This document shows, one piece after another, positions 17,829 to 26,589 of a stretch of DNA of 64,000 nt. The DNA is taken from NCBI RefSeq assembly GCF_027924405.1, contig NZ_AP026978.1:3348001-3412000 (forward strand), in the 5' to 3' direction. The notes below the pieces were generated by a model that saw only the letters and a list, made by a program, of their open reading frames with translations, did no database searches and had not been told where the DNA came from. Position 1 is the stretch's first letter. Each line of letters begins with the position of its first letter. Source of the DNA: Nocardia sputorum. GTDB taxonomy: Bacteria; Actinomycetota; Actinomycetes; Mycobacteriales; Mycobacteriaceae. A program made the translations under genes and the position numbers.

Positions 17829-17845
17829 GTACCGCTGAATGGGAT
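17829..17845. promoter_or_regulatory. Operator-like 17-mer upstream of MaoC gene
   Basis: GTACCGCTGAATGGGAT matches the shared motif and is followed leftward by an AGCGG half-site (17821-17825). It lies 147 bp upstream of the MaoC start. The long 17683-18590 interval also holds a long hairpin and another operator copy, but no gene I can support. Confidence 0.5.
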
Positions 17846-18031
17846 GGAGCGGCGACACGGTGCGACCTTGTGCGACGGTCTATTCCGCCCGCGATTGCCG
17901 TGTCGATCGCGGGGGTCGGGACCGTGCCTCATAGCCGGGGCGGCGGTGACAGTGCCGTCACCGCCTCGCAGGTGGGGGCAGCGTGACTGTACGCAACGGC
18001 GCTTACGGAATCGCGGCGTGGGCTGGTCCGG

Positions 18032-18099
18032 CGAGCGCCCGTTCGGCTGCCGCCGAGTCGTCTTGCGGATGAGGAGGACGACTCGGCGGCAGGCGCTCG
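18032..18099. repeat. Long GC-rich inverted repeat
   Basis: A perfect 16-bp stem (CTGCCGCCGAGTCGTC at 18047-18062, complement at 18077-18092) with a 14-nt loop is extended by an outer 8-bp pairing (CGAGCGCC / GGCGCTCG) after a 7-nt bulge. It lies far from any gene end, so it may be a structured small RNA or attenuator rather than a normal terminator. Confidence 0.6.
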
Positions 18100-18407
18100 G
18101 GATAATCCGGCCTGTCGATACGGCAATCCCGCGTCGCGGCGACTGGCGGCATCGCCGACGGTAGGCGCGTCCCCGCAGCAAGCCGGAGCGTTGCGGCTCG
18201 CAGCGTCTCGGCTGGGAAACTGGTGGACGGCGAGAGGAAACTGGTGTACGGCAAGACGACGACTTGGACGCCGCGTACTTCGATTCCCGCGGTCGCTTCG
18301 GTGAATTCTCTGTCTCCCTGAAAGTTCGGCGACGACGAGCAACCTCGGGTGGGTGTCGGTGACCGGGCTGCTGACGCTGGAGCCCGGGGTGTGCGAGCGA
18401 CCCGTCT

Positions 18408-18424
18408 GTCTCGCTGAGCGGAAG
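18408..18424. promoter_or_regulatory. Operator-like 17-mer upstream of a small gene
   Basis: GTCTCGCTGAGCGGAAG carries the central GCTGAGCGGA of the shared motif. It lies about 165 bp before the small gene at 18591. Confidence 0.5.
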
Positions 18425-18590
18425 GGGACGGTTCGGTCGAAGCCAGCCTGGCTAGCATCGCGCTCGAGGCGTGGTGCGGGCTGATCAGCTGCGGAGCCGG
18501 ATGTCACGGTCTCCACGGCAGCGCCGATCTGGCGGACCCGATTATCGCGCAGAACCATCACAGCTATGGCTTCACAGGAGGTGACGTGCC

Positions 18591-18812
18591 ATGACAGCGG
18601 GGAAGTGCCATCCGAGCGAAGGTGATGTGCAGGTGCGCATATGGCTGGCCGGGGAGGTCTTCGACTTCGTGGCGACGGCGTCGGCGGCTCGCAGCCTGTT
18701 CTGTGACAGCAGGCGGAAAGACTGGTGCGCGATGGAGTTGATCCACACGACCGCCGAAGACCTCCGACTGCTGCCGCGTCTACCCTGTGAACGACTGTTC
18801 GCCCCGGTTTGA
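18591..18812 (+). CDS. Small hypothetical protein
   Basis: A 73-aa protein I do not recognise. It has no signal peptide or membrane helix and two isolated Cys residues. Support for coding is the near-ideal ribosome site AGGAGGTGA (18576-18584), 6 nt before ATG, and the operator copy upstream. It may be a small accessory protein of the cluster. Confidence 0.5.
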   Translation: MTAGKCHPSEGDVQVRIWLAGEVFDFVATASAARSLFCDSRRKDWCAMELIHTTAEDLRLLPRLPCERLFAPV

Positions 18813-18869
18813 GCCTTGAAGCGAAGTCGGCGATCTCGAACCGGTTCGACTATCGACCGACCCGTCAGA

Positions 18870-19235
18870 ACAGCGCGCTGCGGAACGCAGCGTGATCCGG
18901 GCGACGAACCCGCATGTCCGCAACGCACGCCGCGCGAGCGTAAACCCGACCCGTGTGTAATCGGGTATGACCATCAACGAGTGACATGCCGTTGTAGCGG
19001 TTATCTCCGTCGACGGCGATAGGCGGGGCTGAGGAAATGAGCGGAGGCGCCCGCGATGAAGTCCGGTGTGAGGCGGACCGGACCATGTGCGCCACCTCGA
19101 CACATCCGGACAGCAGTCTGCTGTCAAGGAAATACACGCCGTCTTCGGCCGACCACTTCGCCATCATCGACCAGCGGCCCGTACAAAGCGTTCAGCCGGG
19201 CTGACCTCTCGTTCGCCGTGCAATAGCCGCACACA
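18870..19235 (-). pseudogene. Decayed SnoaL/NTF2-like gene
   Basis: Pieces in three frames on the minus strand match the intact SnoaL-like protein at 25793-26302 in order: LNALYGPLVDDG (about 19150-19190), WSAEDGVYFLDS (about 19110-19150) and TACHSLMVI (about 18960-18990). The intervening frame changes mean at least two indels. It is a dead paralogue of the two intact copies (25793 and 28289), implying duplication within the cluster. Confidence 0.7.
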
Positions 19236-19266
19236 CGCTGTCAGTGCTGCGAGATGGTCACCGACT

Positions 19267-20139
19267 TCATCCCTTTTCGGGGCTGGGGAAATGGCGGGTG
19301 CGGATATCGGCGAGCGCAGCCAGTTGCTCGCAGTAGTGATCGGCTGACGTCGCGTTCAGTCCGACGCTGACGATGGTGGCTCCAGCCCGCGCTGCCCGCT
19401 CGAGTTGCTGCCTTGCCATGACGGGGTCTTGGAGCGGATCCAGATGCCCGGTGGACAACACCACCTCGAAGCCTTCCGGCAGTTGTCGTCGACTCAACAG
19501 GGCGCGCAGTTCATCGAACGCGAGGCCGAAGGGAACCCAGCCGTCGCCCAGCTCGCAGGCTCGGCGCAGCGATCGTGCCGAGCGCCCACCGATCCACAGA
19601 GGAACCTTCGGCTGGACCGCGTGCGGATCGACGATCATCTCAGCGAACCTGTAATACCGTCCGCTGTAGGACGGTTGCCGCCCGGAGAGAGCGGAGCGTA
19701 GGGCCAGCAGCGCATCGTCGGCGCGGAGACCGCGGTCGTCGAACGGCACATCGAGCAGTTCGAATTCCTCACGAAGGGATCCGACACCCAGGCCGAGAAT
19801 CAATCGACCGGCACTGATGGCATCGAGAGTCCCATAACGCTTGGCGATCTCCAGCGGATGGTGATAGCCGAGAACCAGAACTTGTGTGGCCAGACGGATT
19901 CGGTCGGTCCGTGCTGCCAGATACCCCAGCGTCGACAACGGGTCCCAGTAGGTTCCGCCGCGCGCCTCCGCCAGCGGAGCGGGCACAGCGACGTGTTCGC
20001 TGCAGGTCAAGTGATGGAACTCGAGACGATCCGCCGCGGCGGCTATCTGGGCGATTTCCTCGATTCCCGCGCTCGCCTCCCACGGACTGTGGGATCCGGG
20101 GAAACGTGTCACCACGGGGGTGTTGATTCCGATTCGCAT
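19267..20139 (-). CDS. LLM-class F420-type oxidoreductase
   Basis: A 290-aa luciferase-like protein. CSEHVAVP, ILGLGVGSLREEFELL and KVPLWIGGRS are typical of the F420-dependent LLM subfamily common in actinobacteria. Start ATG 20139 follows an AGGAGCGATGACGGATCG stretch. It is only distantly similar to the LLM at 12447, so the two probably act on different intermediates. The upstream interval to 20707 has one operator copy and no other gene. Confidence 0.82.
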   Translation of the reverse strand: MRIGINTPVVTRFPGSHSPWEASAGIEEIAQIAAAADRLEFHHLTCSEHVAVPAPLAEARGGTYWDPLSTLGYLAARTDRIRLATQVLVLGYHHPLEIAKRYGTLDAISAGRLILGLGVGSLREEFELLDVPFDDRGLRADDALLALRSALSGRQPSYSGRYYRFAEMIVDPHAVQPKVPLWIGGRSARSLRRACELGDGWVPFGLAFDELRALLSRRQLPEGFEVVLSTGHLDPLQDPVMARQQLERAARAGATIVSVGLNATSADHYCEQLAALADIRTRHFPSPEKG

Positions 20140-20451
20140 CGATCCGTCATCGCTCCTGTCGACCGGCGTGTCCCCGCGGTCGCCGCCTGTCTACGGCGTG
20201 GTGGTCCGGGTGGCGACGCGGTCTTTCGAATATGCCTCCGACGATCTTGCGTGACTCGAGACTGAAGTTCGTCCCACCGTCCCACTGGGTTGACCATCGA
20301 CTTCCATTGGCGGTGGAGTTCGGGTGAGCAGATTTCGCGGAGGAGAAGGTGCGACCCACCTTCCCACCCCTGCCGTGCCGTCAAGGGGATTGGGCATTCC
20401 ATACCCCGGGCAGGTGCTTCGATAGCAGGCGCTGTTCGAGTGGTCCGCTTG

Positions 20452-20468
20452 CTCCCGCTGAACGGGAA
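20452..20468. promoter_or_regulatory. Operator-like 17-mer between LLM and MFS genes
   Basis: CTCCCGCTGAACGGGAA is a near-perfect palindromic variant of the shared motif, located between the divergent LLM gene (start 20139) and MFS gene (start 20708). Confidence 0.55.
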
Positions 20469-20707
20469 GGCGATACCCGGCACTTCAGGACACTCTTTAT
20501 CTTCCGTTGTGCCAGCTGCTGGCGATCGAGATCACGAAGGGCCCGCACGGTCCGTCGTTGATGCCGGTGCGAGCGCTGGTGCAGTCATTTCCGCGGTGCC
20601 GCGGGTCCGCTGGTTCGACTGCCGAATCCCGACCGAGCAAGAACCGGATGTGCGGCTCGGGAACTCTGGCGAAGCTCCGGGACCCCTCTCGTCTCAGGAG
20701 GACAGTC

Positions 20708-22189
20708 GTGTCCGATCCCTCATCCCGGTTGGCCTCCGGGCTTTCCGGTGGCGAAACAGCCTTCAAATCGACGGCACTGATCGTCACGGCACTGGTCCTC
20801 GCCGAATCCGTCAGCGCCTTCGAAGCCGGCATGATCTTCATCGCGCTGCCGCGGCTCGGTGAGATCTTCGCGGCCCCCGCTTCCACCACCGGGTGGGCGG
20901 TCACGGCCTACATGCTCGTGGCGGCGACGACGGCCCTGGTGGGAGGCCGTCTCGGGGATATATACGGCCGCAAGAAGATCCTCATCATCGTCATGCTTGT
21001 ATCGACGCTCGGCTCGCTCATCAGCGTACTCGGTGACTCGATGGCTGCGATCATCGCCGGTCGGGGCGTGCAGGGCGCCGCGGGCGCGATCCTGCCGCTG
21101 TGCTACGGCCTGGCTCGCGAGGCGTTGCCCGCTCAGAAGCTCTCGATCGCAGTCGGATTCATCGGCGGTGCCGCTCTGCTGGCCGGTTCGGGTGGCTCCC
21201 TGATCGCCGGTGTGCTGCTCGATGTCGCCGACTGGCACATGATCTTCGTCTTCGCCGCGGTGCTCGCTGTCGTGGCTTCCGCTGTGGCCGCACTCGCGCT
21301 TCCCGGTTCGCCGAGGTCGGCGGATCCGCCTCGTTTCGACTATGTGGGCGCGGCCCTGATGACGCCCGGACTGACCGCGCTCTTGTACGGCATCACGCAA
21401 GGTCCGCGGTGGGGGTGGACAAGTCTCGAGGTGGTCGGGCTGATCGTCGCTGGATTCGGGATCCTGGCGGTGTGGACCATCTGGGAGCTGGGCCGGCGCG
21501 AACCCCTGGTCGACTTGCGTGTCCTGGCGAGCAGGCGAATGTCCCTCAACCTGATCGCGGTGTCGGTACTCGCCCTCGGTCCCGTCGGGGCGATACAGAT
21601 CATCACCCCGATGATTCTGCAGTCGCCGACCTCGTTACCGGTCGGCCTGGGGATCTCGGCGACGGTCACGGGCCTGGTGGCCGGTATCGGAGCTCTGATC
21701 GGTTTCGTCGCTTCCCCGATCGCGGGGTCGGTGGCAGGCCGGTGGGGCGGACGAACGGCCTTCCTCATCGGGGCGGCCCTGTTCGCCGTCGCCAACCTCA
21801 TGATCTTGGTGGGCCATAAGTCGCTGCCGCTCATGATGGGGGTTTTCGCCGTCGGGGCCCTCGCCACGGCGTTCGCTTACACCGGCTATCCGAAAATTGT
21901 GATCGAATCCGTCCCCGACGGCGTCACCAGCGTGACGACGGGCGTTCTGAGCACCGCCCGGCAGGCGTTCTCAGCCGTGGGCGTCGCCATCGTATCGGTC
22001 ATGCTCTCCCTGTGGACCGTTCCAGAAGGGACCGCACCTGCGTTGCCGTCGTTCGACCTCGCGGTGGGTTGGTTCATCGGATGCTCGCTGATCGTGGCAG
22101 CCATCTGCCTGTTCATCGGCAGGCCGCAGCTGGCGACGAACGACGACACCGTGCCCGACGAGAAGGGTACGGCGGCGTATGCCGGATAG
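20708..22189 (+). CDS. MFS transporter, DHA2 (14-helix) type
   Basis: A 493-aa drug:proton antiporter-2 type permease. GGRLGDIYGRKK follows helix 2 and GRGVQGAAGAILPL marks the helix 4-5 region. About 14 hydrophobic segments are visible. GTG 20708 with AGGAGGA 5 nt upstream is preferred to the long ORF start at 20507. It may export a toxic intermediate or move substrate; direction is not readable. Confidence 0.83.
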   Translation: MSDPSSRLASGLSGGETAFKSTALIVTALVLAESVSAFEAGMIFIALPRLGEIFAAPASTTGWAVTAYMLVAATTALVGGRLGDIYGRKKILIIVMLVSTLGSLISVLGDSMAAIIAGRGVQGAAGAILPLCYGLAREALPAQKLSIAVGFIGGAALLAGSGGSLIAGVLLDVADWHMIFVFAAVLAVVASAVAALALPGSPRSADPPRFDYVGAALMTPGLTALLYGITQGPRWGWTSLEVVGLIVAGFGILAVWTIWELGRREPLVDLRVLASRRMSLNLIAVSVLALGPVGAIQIITPMILQSPTSLPVGLGISATVTGLVAGIGALIGFVASPIAGSVAGRWGGRTAFLIGAALFAVANLMILVGHKSLPLMMGVFAVGALATAFAYTGYPKIVIESVPDGVTSVTTGVLSTARQAFSAVGVAIVSVMLSLWTVPEGTAPALPSFDLAVGWFIGCSLIVAAICLFIGRPQLATNDDTVPDEKGTAAYAG

Positions 22190-22238
22190 CCGACAGGGCC
22201 GTCCGCGCGACGGCCTCTGGCGACGCTGCGGCGATTCG

Positions 22239-22255
22239 TTGTCATTCAGCGGGAT
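22239..22255. promoter_or_regulatory. Operator-like 17-mer before hypothetical gene
   Basis: TTGTCATTCAGCGGGAT matches the shared motif and lies 180 bp before the gene at 22435. Confidence 0.5.
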
Positions 22256-22434
22256 AGGTCGCCCGGCGCGAGGCCCCGCCGCCTACGCTACGAGCTCGAC
22301 CGCTCCGCCCAGTCCTCGAACATTGGGCCGGTGAACGGCGATCATGGGTCGCTAGCTCGACCCGGCAAACGGCGGGTGCTGCCTCGGCGGCCGTGGGCGT
22401 GCGACGTGAACGACTTCCGGAAAGGACCGGATTC

Positions 22435-22866
22435 ATGACCTCCCAACACATCGGTGACGGCGGCAACGCAGTCCTGCGCAGCTACGGTTGGCCGATCGTC
22501 GAAATCGACGGACGGGAGGCGCTGCTGACGACCGAGGGCATCTGCGGCGTCAGCGTTCCCAAGCCTCTCGGTGAACGAGTTCGGGAAAGACTTGCGATCG
22601 TCGACAGTTGCGGGCCCATCGTCGGGCATCATCGTCCCTTGCCTCGCTATGTCCTTCTGGCCGAGTCCGACAGTTTCATCGCGCCTGCGGAATTCGCTCG
22701 GCGGGGGGCCGCATTGTTGCCGACCTCGACTCCAATCCTGCTTCCGCCGGTACAGAGTCGGGATGGATCACCCTACTGGGTGATCGCCCCGAGCCCTACG
22801 AGACGGTGGCTACCGAATCTCTCGACCGTTCTCTGGGCGGTGCTGAACCAACCGGTTCGCTGCTGA
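22435..22866 (+). CDS. Hypothetical protein of an actinobacterial family
   Basis: A 143-aa soluble protein. GWPIVEIDGREALLTTEG and the C-terminal YWVIAPSPTRRWLP recall a family of small actinobacterial proteins distantly likened to primase-polymerase N-terminal regions, but I recognise it only by general pattern. ATG 22435 has GGAAAGGA upstream. No catalytic motif is evident. Confidence 0.6.
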   Translation: MTSQHIGDGGNAVLRSYGWPIVEIDGREALLTTEGICGVSVPKPLGERVRERLAIVDSCGPIVGHHRPLPRYVLLAESDSFIAPAEFARRGAALLPTSTPILLPPVQSRDGSPYWVIAPSPTRRWLPNLSTVLWAVLNQPVRC

Positions 22867-23215
22867 CCGCCGGATCGGACATGCGTCCGCCGGGCAGCGA
22901 GACTCCTACGTGCCAGCAGATCGACCGGCGTAGCCGGGCGTCGTCGTGCCCTGCCCCCAGGGTGGATGGACCAGGCTGAGCTTTCGGTGAACGTAGACAG
23001 CGATCGTCCGGCAGGCAGGCGCCGCCGGTACCCGGATGAGTCGTCTCCCGTTCGACCGGGACGTACGTGTGCTCAGGCACGTACAAGGATTCGAAGCTCT
23101 TTGCTCGGCAGCAGCCCCCGAACGCTGGGGGCGATTCCTCGACCGCTGGTGAAGAGAATCAATCCGTGTCACCTGGGGCAAGATTGGCACTACGCCTTGG
23201 CAGGTCCCGTCGGTG

Positions 23216-23232
23216 ATCCCGCTGAATGTGAG
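23216..23232. promoter_or_regulatory. Operator-like 17-mer, distal, before second DHA2 gene
   Basis: ATCCCGCTGAATGTGAG has the CCGCTGAATG core of the shared motif, 145 bp upstream of the second site at 23361. Confidence 0.45.
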
Positions 23233-23360
23233 ACAGCGACGGCACGCGGGAGGCTCAACGGCCGGAATTGCGGTGTCGGTGATGCTGTCGCTGTGTCGGT
23301 CCTGGCCTGAACTCTTCGAGACTGTCATCGGTCGATGCGATTCATCGCGAGGTCCACGCT

Positions 23361-23377
23361 TGTCCACTCAATGGCAT
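23361..23377. promoter_or_regulatory. Operator-like 17-mer, proximal, before second DHA2 gene
   Basis: TGTCCACTCAATGGCAT is a strong left-half match to the shared motif and lies 80 bp before the GTG at 23457. Confidence 0.5.
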
Positions 23378-23456
23378 TCCGTAGTCCACACCGCCGGTGC
23401 GGGCCTGATCCTGTGACCATGACCGATCATCGGACCTTTTCCGTCGGCGGGACGCG

Positions 23457-24926
23457 GTGGTAGCGGCCGAGGCGTCGGTTGTGGGCATCAACCCGCAGCA
23501 GGAGGTAAGCGGATCGGGTGCCAGAATCGTCGCCGTCCTCGCCGCTTGCGGGATCTTGATGTCGTTGCAGCAAACCATGATTCTGCCGTTGCTGCCCGCG
23601 CTGCCCGCCCTGCTGCACACCACGGCAGGCACCGCGTCCTGGCTGGTGACCGCCACCCTGTTGAGCGGTGCCGTCGTCACTCCGCTGATCGGACGCCTCG
23701 CCGACATGTACGGCAAGAAACGCCTGATTCTGGTGACCTTGGCGGTCGTGGTGGCCGCGTCGCTACTCGGCGCCCTCAGTGACGCACTGGTCCCGCTCGT
23801 CATCGCGCGTGCTGCGCAGGGTTGTGGCTTGTCGCTGATCCCGGTGGCGGTGGCGACTATGCGCGACGTGCTGCCACCGCACCGCATTCCCGGTGCGGTG
23901 GCGACCATGAGCGCTTCGCTGGCAATCGGCGCAGCCGCAGGTCTGCCCCTATCCGGGTTGATCGTCACCTTCCTGGACTGGCATTGCATCTTCTGGGTGA
24001 TGGTGCTCAGTGGCGCGTTACTGGCGACCGCGGTCGCGACAGTGATCCCCACGCCGCCACCGGCGCACCCCGTTCGCGGTGGTTTCGACTACTTCGGTGC
24101 GCTGCTACTCGCCGCCGCCCTCACCGCGCTGCTGCTGCCGTTGTCCAAGGGCAGTCAATGGGGATGGACCACAGCTAGGACCCTGCTGTTCGCCGGTACC
24201 GGCGTACTCCTGTTCGGGCTGTGGGTGCCGCTGCAGTTGCGAAGCACGAAACCGTTGGTGAACCTGCGCGTCACCACGCGTCCGCCAGTACTGCTCGTCA
24301 ACGCGTGTGCGCTGTTGATCGGGTTCGCCCTGTTCAGCAACATCCTGCTCACCACCCAGATGCTTCAGCTGCCCGTCGCAACGGGCTTCGGAGCGGGGAT
24401 GAGCGCGCTGCAGGCCGGGTGGTCGCTGATGCCGATAGCGCTTGTCGGCATCATCGTCGCACCGCTGGCCGGGCGCGCCATCGCACGCTTCGGCGCATCG
24501 TCGGTCCTGCTGGTGGCCGCGGCCGAACTAGCCCTGGCGTTCGCTGTCCGGGTGCCGTTCAGCAGCGAACCATGGCACTTGCTCGCCGGCGCCGTCGTGG
24601 TGGGCGCCGGCTTGTCCTTCACTATCGCCGCGATTCCCACATCGATCATGACGATGGCACCGATCACCGAATCGGCGTCGGCGACCACCATCGGCGCGCT
24701 ACTGCAATCGGTGGGAACCTCGACCGCCAGCGCGACCATGGCAGCCACCGCAACTACCTGGAATGTCACCATCGACGGCCACACCTACCCGTCGCTCACA
24801 GCGTTCACCGCCATGTTCTGGATCTCGGCGGGCACCACGCTGACTGCCGCGGTCCTGGCGCTGGCGCTCGTGGTGGGTGGCCGGTTGACCGTCGGTGGCG
24901 TCAGCGCACCACCGACTGCTCGGTGA
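23457..24926 (+). CDS. MFS transporter, DHA2 type
   Basis: A 489-aa permease with about 14 hydrophobic segments. GRLADMYGKKR follows helix 2 and IARAAQGCGLSLIPVA marks helix 4-5. It is similar in type to, but clearly diverged from, the transporter at 20708. The start GTG 23457 is the most upstream in frame and has only a weak ribosome site. Two operator copies precede it. Confidence 0.8.
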   Translation: MVAAEASVVGINPQQEVSGSGARIVAVLAACGILMSLQQTMILPLLPALPALLHTTAGTASWLVTATLLSGAVVTPLIGRLADMYGKKRLILVTLAVVVAASLLGALSDALVPLVIARAAQGCGLSLIPVAVATMRDVLPPHRIPGAVATMSASLAIGAAAGLPLSGLIVTFLDWHCIFWVMVLSGALLATAVATVIPTPPPAHPVRGGFDYFGALLLAAALTALLLPLSKGSQWGWTTARTLLFAGTGVLLFGLWVPLQLRSTKPLVNLRVTTRPPVLLVNACALLIGFALFSNILLTTQMLQLPVATGFGAGMSALQAGWSLMPIALVGIIVAPLAGRAIARFGASSVLLVAAAELALAFAVRVPFSSEPWHLLAGAVVVGAGLSFTIAAIPTSIMTMAPITESASATTIGALLQSVGTSTASATMAATATTWNVTIDGHTYPSLTAFTAMFWISAGTTLTAAVLALALVVGGRLTVGGVSAPPTAR

Positions 24927-24938
24927 CCCGTGGTGCTG

Positions 24939-24955
24939 GTCCCACTCACTGGGCA
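24939..24955. promoter_or_regulatory. Operator-like 17-mer before thioesterase gene
   Basis: GTCCCACTCACTGGGCA is a clear copy of the shared near-palindrome between the MFS stop (24926) and the thioesterase start (25055), suggesting a separate promoter. Confidence 0.55.
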
Positions 24956-25054
24956 TCAGGAAACCACACGCGTCCGGGGCGGATACATTCCGGCGCTGTA
25001 CCGCGGGGTTTCGGCTGTCTCGCAGCCGCCTGGAACGATATGGGAGAGGCTCTC

Positions 25055-25591
25055 ATGATCTCGGCATTTGCGATACCGCTCGATCAGCTGTCGCAGGGGC
25101 CCGTCACGTCCTACCGGTGCCGGGTCGAAGAGTCCTGGATCGATTTCAACGATCACATGAACGCCATGTACTACGGCATCGTCGTCTACCAGGGGCAGGA
25201 GAAGTTCAGCGAGTTCATCGGCATGGGCGCGGACTACACCGACCGGACTGGGCTGGGGAAGGTCATCGTCCAGTCGACACTCGGGTTCGAGCACGAGGTG
25301 CGCGGCGACGACGAACTCGAGGTCCGTTCGTGGCTATTGGGGGTCGATGACAAACGCTTCCACGTATTGCACGAGGTGTTCAGCGTCGGGAACGGGCGCC
25401 GGGTTGCCGTGGGGGAGCAACTGGATCTGCATTTCGACCTCGAGTCCCGGCGCAGCTGCCCGATGCCTGCCGAACAGCGGGATTATCTGACCCAGTTCTC
25501 CCGTATTCAGACCGCGGGCGGGCTGCCGGGGGGGATCGGCCGGATCATCCGCGGCCCGGGACACGCGCCCGAGGCGCATGGCAAGAACTGA
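25055..25591 (+). CDS. Hotdog-fold thioesterase
   Basis: A 178-aa protein of the 4HBT/carnitine-operon thioesterase type. The signature WIDFNDHMNAMYY near residue 28 parallels DGNGHMN in the paralogue at 9557. GGGAGAGGC lies before ATG 25055. It probably releases CoA from a breakdown intermediate. Confidence 0.75.
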   Translation: MISAFAIPLDQLSQGPVTSYRCRVEESWIDFNDHMNAMYYGIVVYQGQEKFSEFIGMGADYTDRTGLGKVIVQSTLGFEHEVRGDDELEVRSWLLGVDDKRFHVLHEVFSVGNGRRVAVGEQLDLHFDLESRRSCPMPAEQRDYLTQFSRIQTAGGLPGGIGRIIRGPGHAPEAHGKN

Positions 25592-25792
25592 CACCTGCGA
25601 ACAGGGCCGCACGATGTCATCGAAGCGCCGTCGGGAGCCGGGAGCCCCTCCCGACGAGCCGCGATGATCGACCCGGGAACCATGTCTGCCACCGGGGTAC
25701 GGAGGCCGACTTCGTCAGCGCAGGAGTTCGCTCGGGGTTGGCGGGGCAGCCGACGTAACGACGTGGTGCGACGGTCCAGGGAAAGTGTCGCA

Positions 25793-26302
25793 CTATCTCT
25801 CGGCGGCACCCGACCGGTCCACCGTCTCCTTACCGCGGATGCCCTCCGACAGCAGACGGTGGGCGAATTCCCTGCCATCGAGTATCCGGCTCGTCCGTCG
25901 CTGCACTCGCCACCCGTCGACGGTGCGGATCAGTAACCAGTGGTGGGCAGTGGCCCGGTGGACGCGGAACACGCCGCTGTCGTGGATCACCATCAGGGAG
26001 TGGCACACCGCGGTGGCGCGCTCCTCGGTCACAGTGATGTGGGCGGGGCCGAGAAAATGGGCGCATCCCCCGGCGATGAAACCCTGGTGCATTTCCGACC
26101 TGACCATCGCGGATATCTGGTCGTGCCCGGCCAGATATCCGCTGTCGACGTCGTACACACCGTCTTCTGTCCACAGCGCGGCCACCTCGTCCGCCGCACC
26201 GTCGTCGACGAGCGGGCCGTAGGAAGCGATCAACCGCCGGATCTCGTGTTCGTCTTCGAGGACGCGCAGTCGAGCTTCGAGTTCCGCCAGGCGGTGTTCC
26301 AT
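25793..26302 (-). CDS. SnoaL/NTF2-like protein
   Basis: A 169-aa protein with a short N-terminal coiled coil (ELEARLRVLEDEHEI) followed by a cone-shaped SnoaL-like domain. LIASYGPLVDDG and LWTEDGVYDVD are typical of the scytalone-dehydratase/ketosteroid-isomerase superfamily. Such proteins can be small-molecule isomerases, dehydratases or binding proteins. AGGAGGACTC precedes ATG 26302. Paralogues are the intact gene at 28289 and the pseudogene at about 18870. Confidence 0.75.
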   Translation of the reverse strand: MEHRLAELEARLRVLEDEHEIRRLIASYGPLVDDGAADEVAALWTEDGVYDVDSGYLAGHDQISAMVRSEMHQGFIAGGCAHFLGPAHITVTEERATAVCHSLMVIHDSGVFRVHRATAHHWLLIRTVDGWRVQRRTSRILDGREFAHRLLSEGIRGKETVDRSGAAER

Positions 26303-26499
26303 GAGTCCTCCTCGGTCGGCGCCCCACTGCCATTCGAACGATCGCAGCGCAGCAGCACGTCGGTGGGCGTCGGCGTGACGCGGGACCGGAGTTCGTAGTC
26401 CGCTCCGGATCTGGCGAGTCTGCACCCTGGCGCTTCCACCGGAGCGGCGGCGTCCCGATCTCCGGAACACCGAGCTGGCTGCCCTCTCACCGTTTTGGG

Positions 26500-26516
26500 T
26501 GACCATTCAGCGGGAG
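26500..26516. promoter_or_regulatory. Operator-like 17-mer in a divergent promoter
   Basis: TGACCATTCAGCGGGAG matches the shared motif and lies between the divergent SnoaL-like gene (start 26302) and the gene at 26590. It is the last clear copy; weaker resemblances occur near 28872. Confidence 0.55.
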
Positions 26517-26589
26517 CAGTCGGCGAGGACCCCCTACAACCTTGGCATTGTGACCGCTGTCATCGTCCACCGACCGATCGGAAGGCCGA

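Larger units (their letters stand above)
22867..23456. other. 590-bp non-coding interval with hairpins and two operator copies
   Basis: No gene is supported here. Two hairpins are visible: GTACGTG/CACGTAC (23063-23084) and GCCCCC/GGGGGC (23114-23132). Either could terminate the gene ending at 22866, though both are distant. Operator copies follow at 23216 and 23361. Confidence 0.45.

Noticed and set aside
24221..25054. N-terminal extension of the second thioesterase
   Set aside because: The extension overlaps the MFS gene in another frame; the ribosome site and homology begin at 25055.
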